Assembly (NCBI RefSeq): GCF_013044505.1
Contig: NZ_JABERD010000065.1
Location: 1-47,364 of the forward strand
Length of the DNA stretch: 47,364 nucleotides
From: Streptomyces sp. S3(2020)
GTDB taxonomy: Bacteria > Actinomycetota > Actinomycetes > Streptomycetales > Streptomycetaceae
Direction of reading: 5' to 3'
The notes beneath the pieces were generated by a model. That model saw only the letters and a program-made list of their open reading frames with translations, was not told the DNA's origin and did not search any database. Shown piece after piece: positions 1-8,605 of this stretch. Made by a program: the position numbers and the translations under genes. The first letter of the stretch is position 1, and each line of letters opens with the position of its first letter.

Positions 1-184
1 CCCTGAGACACACCGCCCGACTCCTCCCCGCCTCCTCCCCGCCGAGATGCCGGTGGGTTTCCTCGCCGGCGCCCGCCCGCCAAGGCGCTGGTCGGTTTCC
101 TCCGACACCCGCCCATTGAGATGCCGCCTGCCCACCGAGGTGCCGGTCCGTTCCCTCCGGCATCCGTCCACCGAAAGGATCCCG

Positions 185-820
185 ATGCAGATCGTCATCG
201 TCCTGTTCGACCGCTTCACCGCCCTCGACGCCGTGGGACCGTACGAGACCCTCGGCCGGCTCCCGGACGCGGAGCTGTTCTTCGCCGCCGAGCGGACCGG
301 GCCCGTCCGCGCCGACACCGGCAACCTCGCGATCACCGCCGACCGGGCGCTCGCCGACGTGCCGAGCCCGGACATCGTGGTCGTCCCCGGCGGCCCCGGC
401 CAGACCCCGCAGATGGAGAACGAGACGCTCCTGGACTGGCTGCGCGCCGCCGACGCCACCAGCACCTGGACGACGTCCGTGTGCACCGGCTCGCTGCTGC
501 TGGCCGCCGCCGGACTCCTTCAGGGCCGCCGCGCGACCTCGCACTGGCTGGCCCTGGACTTCCTGGAGCGGTTCGGCGCCGAGCCCACGGGGGAGCGGGT
601 CGTCCTCGACGGCAAGTACGTCACCGCGGCCGGCGTCTCCTCCGGCATCGACATGGGGCTCACCCTGCTCGGCCGGATCGCCGGCGACGAACACGCCCAG
701 GCCGTACAGCTGTTGACGGAGTACGACCCGCAGCCGCCCTACGACGCCGGCTCGCCCGAGAAGGCCCCGGCACACCTCGTCGAGGAGTTCCGCTCCAAGA
801 GCCGGTTCATCCTGACGTAG
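185..820 (+). CDS. DJ-1/PfpI family protein, isonitrile hydratase-like
   Basis: 211 residues, the usual size for a single-domain DJ-1/PfpI (ThiJ) protein. The N-terminus (MQIVIVLFDRFTALDAVGPYE) carries the conserved acidic residue of the family, followed by a VVPGGPG loop. The nucleophile elbow is SVCTGSLLLAAAGLL, with the Cys near residue 99, and the downstream RRATSHW segment is typical of isonitrile hydratase-type members. Family members act as cytosolic hydratases, glyoxalases or proteases, and the substrate cannot be read from sequence. The ATG at 185 is preceded by GAAAGGA at 173-179. An upstream in-frame extension to 47 has no homology-like content and was not used. The 3' end overlaps the convergent crotonase gene by 14 bp. 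The family call is secure; isonitrile hydratase activity is inference. Confidence 0.88.
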   Translation: MQIVIVLFDRFTALDAVGPYETLGRLPDAELFFAAERTGPVRADTGNLAITADRALADVPSPDIVVVPGGPGQTPQMENETLLDWLRAADATSTWTTSVCTGSLLLAAAGLLQGRRATSHWLALDFLERFGAEPTGERVVLDGKYVTAAGVSSGIDMGLTLLGRIAGDEHAQAVQLLTEYDPQPPYDAGSPEKAPAHLVEEFRSKSRFILT

Positions 821-1556
821 TCCAGGTGAAGCGCGGCTGCCTGCGCTCCAGGAACGCGGCGACACCCTCCGCGGTGTCGCCGTTGCCGCGTGCCTGCTCG
901 GCCCAGTGGCCGTCCCGGTCCGCGACCCCGCCCGCGAACTCCTTCGCCGCGGCCTGCGTCAGCTGCGAACGGGACGTCAGGATCCTGGTGAACTCGACCA
1001 CCCGCTTGCCCAGTTCGTCCTCCGGCAGCACCTCGTCGACCAGTCCGGTGCGCAGCGCCCGGTCGGCGTCGATCAACTCACCGGAGAACAGCAGGTACTT
1101 GGTGGCGGCCGGCCCCACCAGCGCCACCAGCCTCCGGGTGGAGGAGGCCGGATACACGATCCCCAGCTTGGCCGGCGTCACCCCGAACAGCGAACCCTCG
1201 GCCGCGAACCGCAGATCGCAGGCCGCCGCGAGCTGCGACCCGCCGCCCACGCAGTGCCCGCGGATCGCCGCCAGCGTCGGCTTCGGGAAGGCCGCGAGGG
1301 CCTCCTCGGCCGCCATCGCGAGCCCCTGCGCCTCGTCCGGCGACCCCCGCAGCGTGGAGATGTCGGCCCCGGCGCAGAACGTCCCGCCCTCCCCGGTCAG
1401 CACCAGCGCCCGTACGTCCGGGTCGGCGGCGAGGGTGGCGAGCAACGGCGGCAGCGCCCGCCACATCGCGGCCGTCATCGCGTTGCGCTTGGCCGGATGG
1501 TGGATGACGACGGTGGCGACCGAATCGGTCACGCTGTACAGCAGCTGGGGCTCCAT
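807..1556 (-). CDS. enoyl-CoA hydratase/isomerase (crotonase) family protein
   Basis: 249 residues, full length for a crotonase-fold protein. The oxyanion-hole segments are visible as FCAGADIS and RGHCVGGGSQLAAACDLR, so acyl-CoA binding is expected. The two glutamates that serve as acid/base in classical enoyl-CoA hydratase appear to be absent. The GGGCE position reads GGGSQ, and the FGQPE position reads FGVTP. It may therefore be an isomerase, decarboxylase, thioesterase or ring-modifying member rather than a beta-oxidation hydratase. It stands alone, convergent with the DJ-1 gene and divergent from the membrane protein gene. The family is certain; the reaction is unknown. Confidence 0.88.
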   Translation of the reverse strand: MEPQLLYSVTDSVATVVIHHPAKRNAMTAAMWRALPPLLATLAADPDVRALVLTGEGGTFCAGADISTLRGSPDEAQGLAMAAEEALAAFPKPTLAAIRGHCVGGGSQLAAACDLRFAAEGSLFGVTPAKLGIVYPASSTRRLVALVGPAATKYLLFSGELIDADRALRTGLVDEVLPEDELGKRVVEFTRILTSRSQLTQAAAKEFAGGVADRDGHWAEQARGNGDTAEGVAAFLERRQPRFTWTTSG

Positions 1557-1621
1557 GGCCGGATGCTAACCGCCGTCGACGCCCGTACGATCGGGGAGGG
1601 GTCCCGTGCGAGGAGGCGCCG

Positions 1622-2236
1622 ATGGCCAGGGACGAGACCGCCAGGCTGAGCAGGAGCTTCGGCTGGCTGGCCGCGCTCGGCGTGATCCTGGTGCTCGTCG
1701 GGCTCATCTACACCGGGGTGGCCACGCTCACCTCGATGCTCCTGTTCGGCTGGCTGCTGCTGATCGGCGGCGCCGTCGGTCTGCTGCACGCGATCCAGGC
1801 ACGCGGCACCAACTTCTTCTGGCTGGGCGTCGTGGTCGCGGCCCTGAACATCGCGGCCGGTGTGGTCGTCATCCGCAGACCCGAGGCGGCGGCCGAGGCG
1901 CTGACCATGTTCGCCGCGCTGCTCTTCCTGACCGGCGGGGTGTTCCGGCTGGCCGGCAGCCTGGTGGTGCGCGGTACGCAGTTCGGCTGGACCCTGGTGC
2001 AGGGCGCCTTCGGGCTGCTCCTCGGCATCCTCGTGCTGGCCTCCTGGCCGAGCAGCAGCAAGTACGTCATCGGCTGCTTCTTCTCGCTCGCGCTGCTCTT
2101 CGACGGGCTCGGTCTGATCGCCACCGGGTTCGGCGGGCGGCGGGTCGTCGGCATGGTCTCCGAGCGGCTCGCCGCAGAGGACCGCGCACGGAGCGAAACG
2201 GACGAGGCGGTCGCCAAACCCGTACAACCCGAATAG
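1622..2236 (+). CDS. HdeD/DUF308 family membrane protein
   Basis: 204 residues with about six hydrophobic helices (for example LAALGVILVLVGLIY, LLFGWLLLIGGAVGLLHA and TMFAALLFLTGGVFRLAGSL) and a charged C-terminal tail of about 30 residues. The repeating pairs of helices with short Gly-rich turns match the HdeD/DUF308 family, best known as acid-resistance membrane proteins in enterobacteria. The role in actinomycetes is not established. The ATG at 1622 follows GAGGAGGCGCCG, a good ribosome-binding site. It is probably monocistronic: the next gene starts about 175 bp downstream. Confidence 0.8.
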   Translation: MARDETARLSRSFGWLAALGVILVLVGLIYTGVATLTSMLLFGWLLLIGGAVGLLHAIQARGTNFFWLGVVVAALNIAAGVVVIRRPEAAAEALTMFAALLFLTGGVFRLAGSLVVRGTQFGWTLVQGAFGLLLGILVLASWPSSSKYVIGCFFSLALLFDGLGLIATGFGGRRVVGMVSERLAAEDRARSETDEAVAKPVQPE

Positions 2237-2410
2237 TTCGCGAACGCGGCACAAGTGGGACATGAGCGGTCCCCTTGTCGACCAGGTCATGCGGGAGCGG
2301 TCGCAAACGCTCGATATCTGCTGACTTCTGTTCAGTCATCCGGCGCGGAGCGACGCGTTACCAACACTCGACGTGTGGTGACAATCGAGCGCGAGGGTGG
2401 CGACCGGACG

Positions 2411-2920
2411 ATGGAGAACCATGGGCGCGGGTCCGGCCCACGCCCAGCAGCCGGCGAGGTCGAGGAGCCGGCCCCCGGTCTGCCCGGGCCCCTGCCGTAC
2501 GAAGGCGTCTGGCGGTTCACCGCCCCCGCCGTCGACGCCTCGGTCCCGCAGGCGCGCCACGCCGTGCGGGACCTGCTGCTGCGTCAGGGCGTACCGGTCT
2601 CGGACGAGCTGGTGCAGGGACTCCTGCTGATCGTCTCCGAACTGGTCACCAACGCGGTGCGGCACGCGGCGCTGCTGTCGCCGATGCTCGCCGTGGAGAT
2701 CGCCGTCGGCGCCGAGTGGCTGCGGGTGTCGGTGGAGGACGACCACCCCTACCGCCCGACCGCGCTGGAGGCCGACCACGGCCAGACCGGCGGCCGTGGT
2801 CTGCTGCTCGTGCGCGAGATCACCCGCGAGGCGGGCGGCGTCTGCGATGTCGAGCACACGGCGAACGGCGGCAAGGTGATCTGGGCCGCCCTGCCGCTCG
2901 TACCCGTGCGGGTGCCGTAG
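2411..2920 (+). CDS. ATP-binding protein, RsbW-like (HATPase_c)
   Basis: 169 residues from the ATG at 2411. After a Pro/Gly-rich leader of about 30 residues there is a single GHKL-type ATPase domain. The N box is SELVTNAVRHA, a degenerate G1 reads VEDDHPYRP, and the Gly-rich lid is TGGRGLLLVREI. There is no dimerisation/phosphoacceptor domain, so it belongs to the abundant Streptomyces family of stand-alone RsbW-like serine kinase/anti-sigma ATPases. No sigma factor or antagonist gene is adjacent, so the partner is unknown. The frame stays open upstream to 2255, and GTG at 2375 or 2378 are alternative starts, but residues before 2411 look non-coding. It converges with idi, leaving a 10 bp gap. 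Confidence 0.82.
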   Translation: MENHGRGSGPRPAAGEVEEPAPGLPGPLPYEGVWRFTAPAVDASVPQARHAVRDLLLRQGVPVSDELVQGLLLIVSELVTNAVRHAALLSPMLAVEIAVGAEWLRVSVEDDHPYRPTALEADHGQTGGRGLLLVREITREAGGVCDVEHTANGGKVIWAALPLVPVRVP

Positions 2921-2930
2921 GGGGCGGCCG

Positions 2931-3524
2931 TCACCAGCCTGCGGACGGGCCCGTCAGCTCCCTGACCGCGGGACGGGCCGCGTCCAGCACCGTCATGAAC
3001 CAGGACGAGAAGGTGTCCTTGGCATGCCGCTCCGTCAGCTCGGCGGGCGTCACGAAGACCGTCTCGCCGACCTCCTCCGGGTCCGGGCGCAGGGGTGACT
3101 GCACCAGGCCGACGAAGAGGTGGTTGTACTCCTGCTCCACCAGCCCCGAGTCCGGGTCCGGGTGGTTGTAGCGGACCGTGCCCGCCTCGGCGAGCAGCGA
3201 CGGGGAGGCGCCCAGCTCCTCGTACGTGCGCCGGGCCGCCGCCGCGAAGGGCGCTTCACCCGGATAGGGGTGGCCGCAACAGGTGTTGGACCACACTCCG
3301 GGGGAGTGGTACTTGCCCAGCGCGCGCTGCTGGAGCAGCAGCCGGCCCCGCTCGTCGAAGAGGAACACGGAGAAGGCGCGGTGCAGCTGCCCCGGCGCCT
3401 GATGGGCGGCGAGCTTCTCCGCGGTGCCGATCGTGACGCCGTCCTCGTCGACCAGTTCCAGCAGAATCGCGTCAGCTGTGCCGTTCGACGGACTGTGCGT
3501 CGCGGTGGCAGGTGTGATCGGCAT
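2931..3524 (-). CDS. idi: isopentenyl-diphosphate delta-isomerase, type I
   Basis: Interconverts IPP and DMAPP, the C5 units used for all isoprenoids, including the hopanoids encoded 10 kb away. The protein has 197 residues, the normal length for bacterial type I Idi. Visible motifs are the active-site Cys segment SNTCCGHP, the Nudix-like helix RRTYEELG and the metal/catalytic Glu segment LVEQEYNHLFVG. The ATG at 3524 was chosen because GAAGGA sits 5 nt upstream; in-frame ATGs at 3530 and 3539 lack a site. The roughly 200 bp upstream, up to the CDF gene, presumably holds its promoter. It may be read with the CDF gene but shares no function with it. Confidence 0.95.
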   Translation of the reverse strand: MPITPATATHSPSNGTADAILLELVDEDGVTIGTAEKLAAHQAPGQLHRAFSVFLFDERGRLLLQQRALGKYHSPGVWSNTCCGHPYPGEAPFAAAARRTYEELGASPSLLAEAGTVRYNHPDPDSGLVEQEYNHLFVGLVQSPLRPDPEEVGETVFVTPAELTERHAKDTFSSWFMTVLDAARPAVRELTGPSAGW

Positions 3525-3723
3525 ACCCATCCTTCGCATCGGTTTTTCGCGCCCCAAGTCTGCCGCACAAATACGGCACTCCCGGCAGTTGATCGTGCCC
3601 GGCGCGGCGGACGGGGAACCGTCCTGGGTGACGCTGTGGGGTGGAGGACGCGGCCGGGCACCGGATCGCTGCATTCCGCCCGAAGCGCGCTCTCGGGACT
3701 CTCCCGTGTCCCCACGGGACCCT

Positions 3724-4665
3724 TCAGTGGCAGAGCTTCGCCTCGTGCTCCGCGTGCCCCACCGGCTCCAGCTGGAAGGTGCAGTGCTCCACGTCGAAGT
3801 GGTCGCCGAGGCAGCCCTGGAGCTCGTGGAGCATCTTCTCGTGACCGATCGCACTGAGCACGTCCGAGCGCACCACCACGTGCGCGGACAGCACCGGCAT
3901 CCCGGAGGTGATCGTCCAGGCGTGCAGGTCGTGGACGTCCTCGACACCGTCGAGGGCCAGTATGTGGGCCCGTACGTCGTCCATGTCGACGTTCTTCGGG
4001 GCCGCCTCCAGCAGGACGTCGAGGGTCTCCCGCAGCAGCTTCCAGGTGCGCGGCACGATCATCAGGCCGATGACGAGGGAGGCGATCGGGTCGGCGGCCT
4101 GCCAGCCGGTGGCCAGGATCACCACCGCGGAGACGATCACCGCGAGCGAACCCAGCGCGTCCGCCGCGACCTCCAGGAAGGCGCCCCGCACGTTCAGGCT
4201 CTCCGCCTGTCCGCGTACCAGCAGCGACAGCGAGATCATGTTCGCGACCAGGCCGATCGCGCCGAACACGATGGTCAGCCCGCCCTCGGTGCCGGCGGGC
4301 GTGATGAACCGCTGGATCGCCTCGTACAGGACATAGCCGCCGACGCCGAGCAGCAGCAGACAGTTGGCGAGCGCGGCGAGGATCTCGGCGCGGGCGTAAC
4401 CGAAGGTGCGCTTGCCGCTCGGCGGGAGGCCCGCGAAGTGGATCGCCATCAGGGCCATGCCGAGGCCCAGCGCGTCCGTCGCCATGTGCGCCGCGTCCGC
4501 GACCAGGGCGAGGGAGTCCGCCATGACGCCGCCGACGATCTCGACCACCATGACGGTGAGCGTGATCGACAGCGCGACCCGCAGCCTGCCGCGGTACGCC
4601 GCGGTCGCCGTGCCGCCGGCCGGCGCATGCGAGTGCGCGTGCCCGTGATCGTGCCCTGCCCCCAT
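3724..4665 (-). CDS. cation diffusion facilitator family metal exporter
   Basis: 313 residues. The N-terminus is His-rich (GAGHDHGHAHSHAP), as in CzcD/ZitB-type zinc exporters. Six membrane helices follow, with metal-site motifs DAAHMATDALG in helix 2 and EVAADALGSL in helix 5. The C-terminal cytosolic domain of about 90 residues is again rich in His and Asp and ends EHEAKLCH. Expected role: proton-coupled efflux of Zn(II) or a related divalent cation across the plasma membrane. The second site lacks the usual leading His, so metal selectivity is uncertain. AGGAGG lies upstream of the ATG at 4665. No metal-sensing ArsR or CsoR gene is adjacent. Confidence 0.92.
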   Translation of the reverse strand: MGAGHDHGHAHSHAPAGGTATAAYRGRLRVALSITLTVMVVEIVGGVMADSLALVADAAHMATDALGLGMALMAIHFAGLPPSGKRTFGYARAEILAALANCLLLLGVGGYVLYEAIQRFITPAGTEGGLTIVFGAIGLVANMISLSLLVRGQAESLNVRGAFLEVAADALGSLAVIVSAVVILATGWQAADPIASLVIGLMIVPRTWKLLRETLDVLLEAAPKNVDMDDVRAHILALDGVEDVHDLHAWTITSGMPVLSAHVVVRSDVLSAIGHEKMLHELQGCLGDHFDVEHCTFQLEPVGHAEHEAKLCH

Positions 4666-4771
4666 GGAAGCCGCCTCCTGTCATCCGTCCGGAACAGTCC
4701 GTCCGGGGTCACAGTGAACTACGGGTGGGGGGTATGGGGCAACGCGGCACTGAACACCGTTGTCATGTGCC

Positions 4772-4800
4772 CTGACCTGCGGAAACGATCCGCAGGTCAG
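4772..4800 (-). terminator. hairpin terminator 3' of galE
   Basis: A perfect 12-bp inverted repeat (CTGACCTGCGGA / TCCGCAGGTCAG) around the 5-nt loop AACGA starts 12 bp past the galE stop codon on the minus strand. No long U tract follows, which is common for Streptomyces terminators. It separates galE from the CDF gene on the same strand. Confidence 0.75.
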
Positions 4801-4812
4801 AACGCTCCCGAG

Positions 4813-5778
4813 TCACCCGGCGTGGTGCGTTCGCCAGCCCTGCCAGGCCGACTCGATCATCTCGCGCACCCCGCGGCGGGCGGTCCAGCCGAGCTCCTCG
4901 GCGGCCCGGGCGGCCGAGGCCACCGAGACCGGGGCGTCGCCGGGGCGCCGCGGTTCCACGACGGCGGGCCGCCGGTCACCGGTGACCTCGCCGATGACGG
5001 TGACCATCTCGCGCACGGAGACGCCCTCGCCGCGGCCGATGTTGACGGTGAGGTCCCCGCTGCGGTCGCCGAGCCGTCGCGCGGCCGCCAGATGCGCCTC
5101 CGCCAGGTCGGCGACATGGATGTAGTCACGGATACAGGTGCCGTCCGGCGTCGGATAGTCGTCGCCGAAGATCCGCGGGGCCTCGTCGCGGGTGAGCCGG
5201 TCGAAGACCATCGGCACGATGTTGAAGACGCCGGTGTCCGCCAGCTCCGGCGCGGCCGCCCCCGCCACGTTGAAGTAGCGCAGGCACACGGTCGAGATGC
5301 CGTGCGCCTGCCCGGCCGCCCGCACCAGCCACTCGCCGGTGAGCTTCGTCTCGCCGTACGGGTTCACCGGACCGCACGGAGTGTCCTCCGTGATCAGCTC
5401 CACGTCGGGGTTGCCGTAGACGGCCGCGGACGAGGAGAAGAGGAAGCGCTCGATCCCGGCCTCGGCGACGGCTTCGAGGAGTGTCGCCAGTCCGCCGACG
5501 TTCTCCTGGTAGTAGCGCGTCGGCCGGGCGACGGACTCGGCGACCTGCTTGCGCGCGGCCAGGTGCACGACCCCGGTCACCCCGTGCTCGGCGAGCACCC
5601 GCTTCAGCAGACCGGCGTCCAGCGACGAACCCCGTACCAGCGGCACGTCCGCCGGCAGCCGCGCCGGGATCCCGGCCGACAGATCGTCCAGCGCGAGGAC
5701 GCGCTCCCCGGCGTCCGTCATGGCCCGCGCCACGTGGGCCCCTATGTATCCCGCTCCACCTGTGATCAGCCATGTCAT
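4813..5778 (-). CDS. galE: UDP-glucose 4-epimerase-like NAD-dependent epimerase
   Basis: 321 residues of the extended short-chain dehydrogenase family. The NAD-binding motif is GGAGYIGAH (residues 7-15), with SSSAAVYG and the catalytic YGETK. The C-terminal substrate segment DYIHVADLAEAHLAA is typical of GalE. It should interconvert UDP-glucose and UDP-galactose in the cytosol, though related UDP-sugar epimerases cannot be excluded. The ATG at 5778 (MTWLITGG) gives a normal GalE N-terminus, with GGGTGG upstream. It is divergent from the polyol-phosphate operon at 6063, and the 284 bp between them must carry both promoters. That placement makes a role in supplying a sugar nucleotide to the operon plausible but unproven. 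Confidence 0.88.
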   Translation of the reverse strand: MTWLITGGAGYIGAHVARAMTDAGERVLALDDLSAGIPARLPADVPLVRGSSLDAGLLKRVLAEHGVTGVVHLAARKQVAESVARPTRYYQENVGGLATLLEAVAEAGIERFLFSSSAAVYGNPDVELITEDTPCGPVNPYGETKLTGEWLVRAAGQAHGISTVCLRYFNVAGAAAPELADTGVFNIVPMVFDRLTRDEAPRIFGDDYPTPDGTCIRDYIHVADLAEAHLAAARRLGDRSGDLTVNIGRGEGVSVREMVTVIGEVTGDRRPAVVEPRRPGDAPVSVASAARAAEELGWTARRGVREMIESAWQGWRTHHAG

Positions 5779-6062
5779 GGTCGCCCACCCTATGTCGAGG
5801 CGATGGCGGGCCCCGCAATGTCCCGGATGTCCGGTCCGGTGGTCCGCGGTTTGTGGGCGAGGCCCGTGATCACCCATGATGATCGCGGCAAAGGCCGGGG
5901 GAGACGGCGTTGATCGGCCCGTGAACGGGCGGTGAACGCGGGCTTCCCGGCATCCGATAGCCTCTGCCGACATGCCGCCCGGGCGCGCCGAGCCACGCCG
6001 AGGGGCGCCCCCACCATGCAGATGACCGGCGCCTCGCGTCGGCACCCAGGGAGTGAGTTCGG

Positions 6063-7856
6063 TTGTCGACCGCCATCCTCACCGGTCAGCCGGTCCCCGG
6101 ATCGTCGATCGAGGGCGATCTGCGGTCGCTCGGCTTCGACGTCCGGGTCGCCTCGGACGCCGCCGACGCCGAGACGCTTCTCGCCCAGGTCCCGGGTGAG
6201 GAGCGGGTCGCGGTGGTCGACGCCCGCTTCGTGGGCCATCTGCACGCCCTGCGCCTCGGCCTCACCGACCCCCGCTTCCCGCTCGCCGCGATCTCCGGCG
6301 CGGTCACCGCACAGCCGGCCGGGCGTCAGGCACTGACCCGTGCGATGGCCCGGGAGAGCAGCGCCGGCGGCGGGACGACGGTCGCCGTGGACAGCCTCGC
6401 CGACCGCATCGTCACCGCGCTGGACACCGAGCAGGCCGGTGTCCACCACCCCGAGCTCGGCAGCCTGGTCGCCGCCGTACCCACGGACCCGCAGACCCGC
6501 AACGAGGCACGGCAGGCCGTCGCCGACGTCGACGACGAAGCCGTACGCCTGAAGTCGGCCGTGAAGTCCCGGGACGGCTTCTTCACCACCCACTTCATCA
6601 GCCCCTACTCCCGCTACATCGCCCGCTGGTGCGCCCGCCGGGGCCTGACCCCGAACCAGGTCACCACCGCCTCCCTGCTCACCGCCCTGATCGCGGCGGG
6701 CAGCGCGGCCACCGGCACCCGGGCCGGCTTCATCGCCGCCGGCGTCCTGCTGATCGCGTCCTTCGTCCTGGACTGCGTCGACGGCCAGATCGCCCGCTAC
6801 TCCCTGCAGTACTCCACGCTCGGCGCCTGGCTCGACGCCACCTTCGACCGGGCCAAGGAGTACGCCTACTACGCCGGTCTGGCGCTGGGCGCGGCCCGCG
6901 GCGGCGACGACGTATGGGCGCTGGCGCTCGGCGCGATGATCCTCCAGACCTGCCGGCACGTCGTCGACTTCTCCTTCAACGAGGCGAACCACGACGCCAC
7001 CGCCAACACCAGCCCCACCGCCGCGCTCTCCGACAAGCTCGACAGCGTCGGCTGGACGGTGTGGATCCGCCGGATGATCGTGCTGCCGATCGGCGAGCGC
7101 TGGGCGATGATCGCGATCCTGACGGCGGCCACGACTCCTCGGATCACCTTCTACGCGCTGCTCATCGGGTGCGCGTTCGCGGCGACGTACACGACGGCGG
7201 GCCGGGTGCTGCGGTCGCTGACGCGCAAGGCGCAGCGGACCGACAGGGCGGCGCAGGCGCTCGCGGACCTGGCGGACAGCGGGGCGCTCGCCCAGTTGCT
7301 CGCGCGCTTCCTGCCGAGCCGGCTCCCCGCACTGGCGCCTGTCCTCGCGGCCATCGGTGCGGTGTCCGTCGTGCTGGCGGCCTGGATCGACGGACCGGGC
7401 TGGTCGGCCGTCGTGTGCGGCGCCGTTTATGTCCTGTTGTCCGCCGATGCCGTCTCGCACCCCCTCAAGGGCGCCCTCGACTGGTTGATCCCCCCGTTCT
7501 TCCGGGCGGCCGAGTACTGCACGGTCCTGGTGCTGGCGGCGAAGTCGGACGTGAACGGAGCCCTTCCTGCGGCTTTCGGGCTGGTGGCGGCTGTCGCCTA
7601 CCATCACTACGACACGGTGTACCGCATCCGCGGCAACGCCGGCGCGTCCCCGGCCTGGCTGGTGCGCGCCATCGGGGGGCACGAAGGGCGGACGCTGCTC
7701 GTCACCGTCCTGGCCGCCGCGCTCACCGCCTCGCAGTTCACGGTCGCGCTCACGGCTCTCGCCGTGGCCGTGGCCCTGGTGGTGCTCTTCGAGAGCATCC
7801 GCTTCTGGGTGTCCTCCGGGGCGCCCGCCGTACACGATGAAGGAGAACCCGCATGA
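6063..7856 (+). CDS. CDP-alcohol phosphatidyltransferase-family membrane protein with extra N- and C-terminal regions (DUF5941-like)
   Basis: 597 residues. The complete CDP-alcohol phosphotransferase signature is present: D237, D240-G241, A244-R245, G254, D258 and D262 within DCVDGQIAR and TLGAWLDATFD. These enzymes move a phospho-alcohol from a CDP carrier to an alcohol acceptor in the membrane. The first 200 residues are soluble and resemble a nucleotidyltransferase domain without its active-site loop. They lead through DGFFTTHFISPYSRY into the membrane part, the same architecture as fused inositol-1-phosphate cytidylyltransferase/DIPP synthases. After the catalytic helices there is another hydrophobic region of about 200 residues with several membrane segments. 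TTG at 6063 with GGGAGTGAG upstream is the likely start. The stop overlaps the next gene by ATGA. It is the first gene of the operon. The substrate is unknown. Confidence 0.88.
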   Translation: MSTAILTGQPVPGSSIEGDLRSLGFDVRVASDAADAETLLAQVPGEERVAVVDARFVGHLHALRLGLTDPRFPLAAISGAVTAQPAGRQALTRAMARESSAGGGTTVAVDSLADRIVTALDTEQAGVHHPELGSLVAAVPTDPQTRNEARQAVADVDDEAVRLKSAVKSRDGFFTTHFISPYSRYIARWCARRGLTPNQVTTASLLTALIAAGSAATGTRAGFIAAGVLLIASFVLDCVDGQIARYSLQYSTLGAWLDATFDRAKEYAYYAGLALGAARGGDDVWALALGAMILQTCRHVVDFSFNEANHDATANTSPTAALSDKLDSVGWTVWIRRMIVLPIGERWAMIAILTAATTPRITFYALLIGCAFAATYTTAGRVLRSLTRKAQRTDRAAQALADLADSGALAQLLARFLPSRLPALAPVLAAIGAVSVVLAAWIDGPGWSAVVCGAVYVLLSADAVSHPLKGALDWLIPPFFRAAEYCTVLVLAAKSDVNGALPAAFGLVAAVAYHHYDTVYRIRGNAGASPAWLVRAIGGHEGRTLLVTVLAAALTASQFTVALTALAVAVALVVLFESIRFWVSSGAPAVHDEGEPA

Positions 7857-8605
7857 TCGGCCTCGTGCTGGCGGCCGGCGCCGGACGGCGTCTGCGCCCC
7901 TACACCGACAGCCTTCCCAAGGCTCTGGTGCCGGTGGGTCCCGCGGGCATAGAGGGCGAACCGACGGTCCTGGACCTCACCCTCGGCAACTTCGCCGAGA
8001 TCGGTCTGACCGAGGTCGCGATCATCGTCGGCTACCGCAAGGAAGCCGTGTACGAGCGCAAGGCGGCCCTGGAGGCGAAGTACGGCCTCAAGCTGACCCT
8101 CATCGACAACGACAAGGCCGAGGAGTGGAACAACGCCTACTCCCTGTGGTGCGGACGTGACGCCCTCAAGGACGGCGTGATCCTCGCCAACGGCGACACC
8201 GTGCACCCGGTCTCCGTCGAGAGGACGCTGCTCGCCGCGCGCGGCGAGGGCAAGCGGATCATCCTCGCCCTCGACACCGTGAAGTCCCTCGCGGACGAGG
8301 AGATGAAGGTCGTCGTCGACCCCGACAAGGGCATGACGAAGATCACCAAGCTGATGGACCCGGCCGAGGCGACCGGTGAGTACATCGGCGTCACCCTTAT
8401 CGAGGGCGACGCCGCCCCCGAGCTGGCCGACGCGCTGAAGACGGTCTGGGAGACGGACCCGCAGCAGTTCTACGAGCACGGCTACCAGGAGCTCGTGAAC
8501 CGCGGCTTCAGGATCGACGTGGCGCCGATCGGCGACGTCAAGTGGGTGGAGATCGACAACCACGACGACCTCGCCCGCGGACGGGAGATCGCGTGCCTCT
8601 ACTGA
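7853..8605 (+). CDS. sugar/polyol-phosphate nucleotidyltransferase, LicC-like cytidylyltransferase
   Basis: 250 residues, one NTP_transferase domain. The N-terminal phosphate-binding loop is LAAGAGRRLRP, followed by the catalytic Lys in LPKALVPVG and the metal-binding NGD in GVILANGDTVHP. YSLWCGRDAL and the C-terminal VKWVEIDNHDDLARG are typical of phosphocholine or inositol-phosphate cytidylyltransferase relatives. The likely reaction is NTP (probably CTP) plus a polyol phosphate giving NDP-polyol plus pyrophosphate. The upstream enzyme has a similar but degenerate N-terminal region, so this separate protein probably supplies its CDP-activated substrate. It overlaps both neighbours (ATGA with the upstream gene, 13 bp with the downstream gene), so translation is coupled. 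Confidence 0.88.
   Translation: MIGLVLAAGAGRRLRPYTDSLPKALVPVGPAGIEGEPTVLDLTLGNFAEIGLTEVAIIVGYRKEAVYERKAALEAKYGLKLTLIDNDKAEEWNNAYSLWCGRDALKDGVILANGDTVHPVSVERTLLAARGEGKRIILALDTVKSLADEEMKVVVDPDKGMTKITKLMDPAEATGEYIGVTLIEGDAAPELADALKTVWETDPQQFYEHGYQELVNRGFRIDVAPIGDVKWVEIDNHDDLARGREIACLY

Noticed and set aside
121..1569. Long Arg/Pro/Ala-rich open frame on the + strand overlapping the DJ-1 and crotonase genes
   Set aside because: Low-complexity translation typical of shifted frames in GC-rich coding DNA; both genes it covers have clear family motifs in other frames.
2236..2245. Palindrome GTTCGCGAAC at the end of the HdeD-like gene
   Set aside because: Overlaps the stop codon region and is only 10 bp in GC-rich DNA; chance is a sufficient explanation.
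2321..2338. Nested inverted repeats CTGA-N7-TCAG and TGACT-N7-AGTCA upstream of the RsbW-like gene
   Set aside because: Arms of only 4-5 bp; too short to call an operator without comparison to relatives.
4710..4745. G-rich tract upstream of the CDF gene as a possible copper or zinc regulator site
   Set aside because: No symmetric match to a CsoR-type or Zur-type operator could be made.
5790..7835. 681-codon minus-strand open frame opposite the first CDP-alcohol gene
   Set aside because: Composition is Gly/Arg/Glu-rich low complexity; the + strand gene has a complete catalytic signature.
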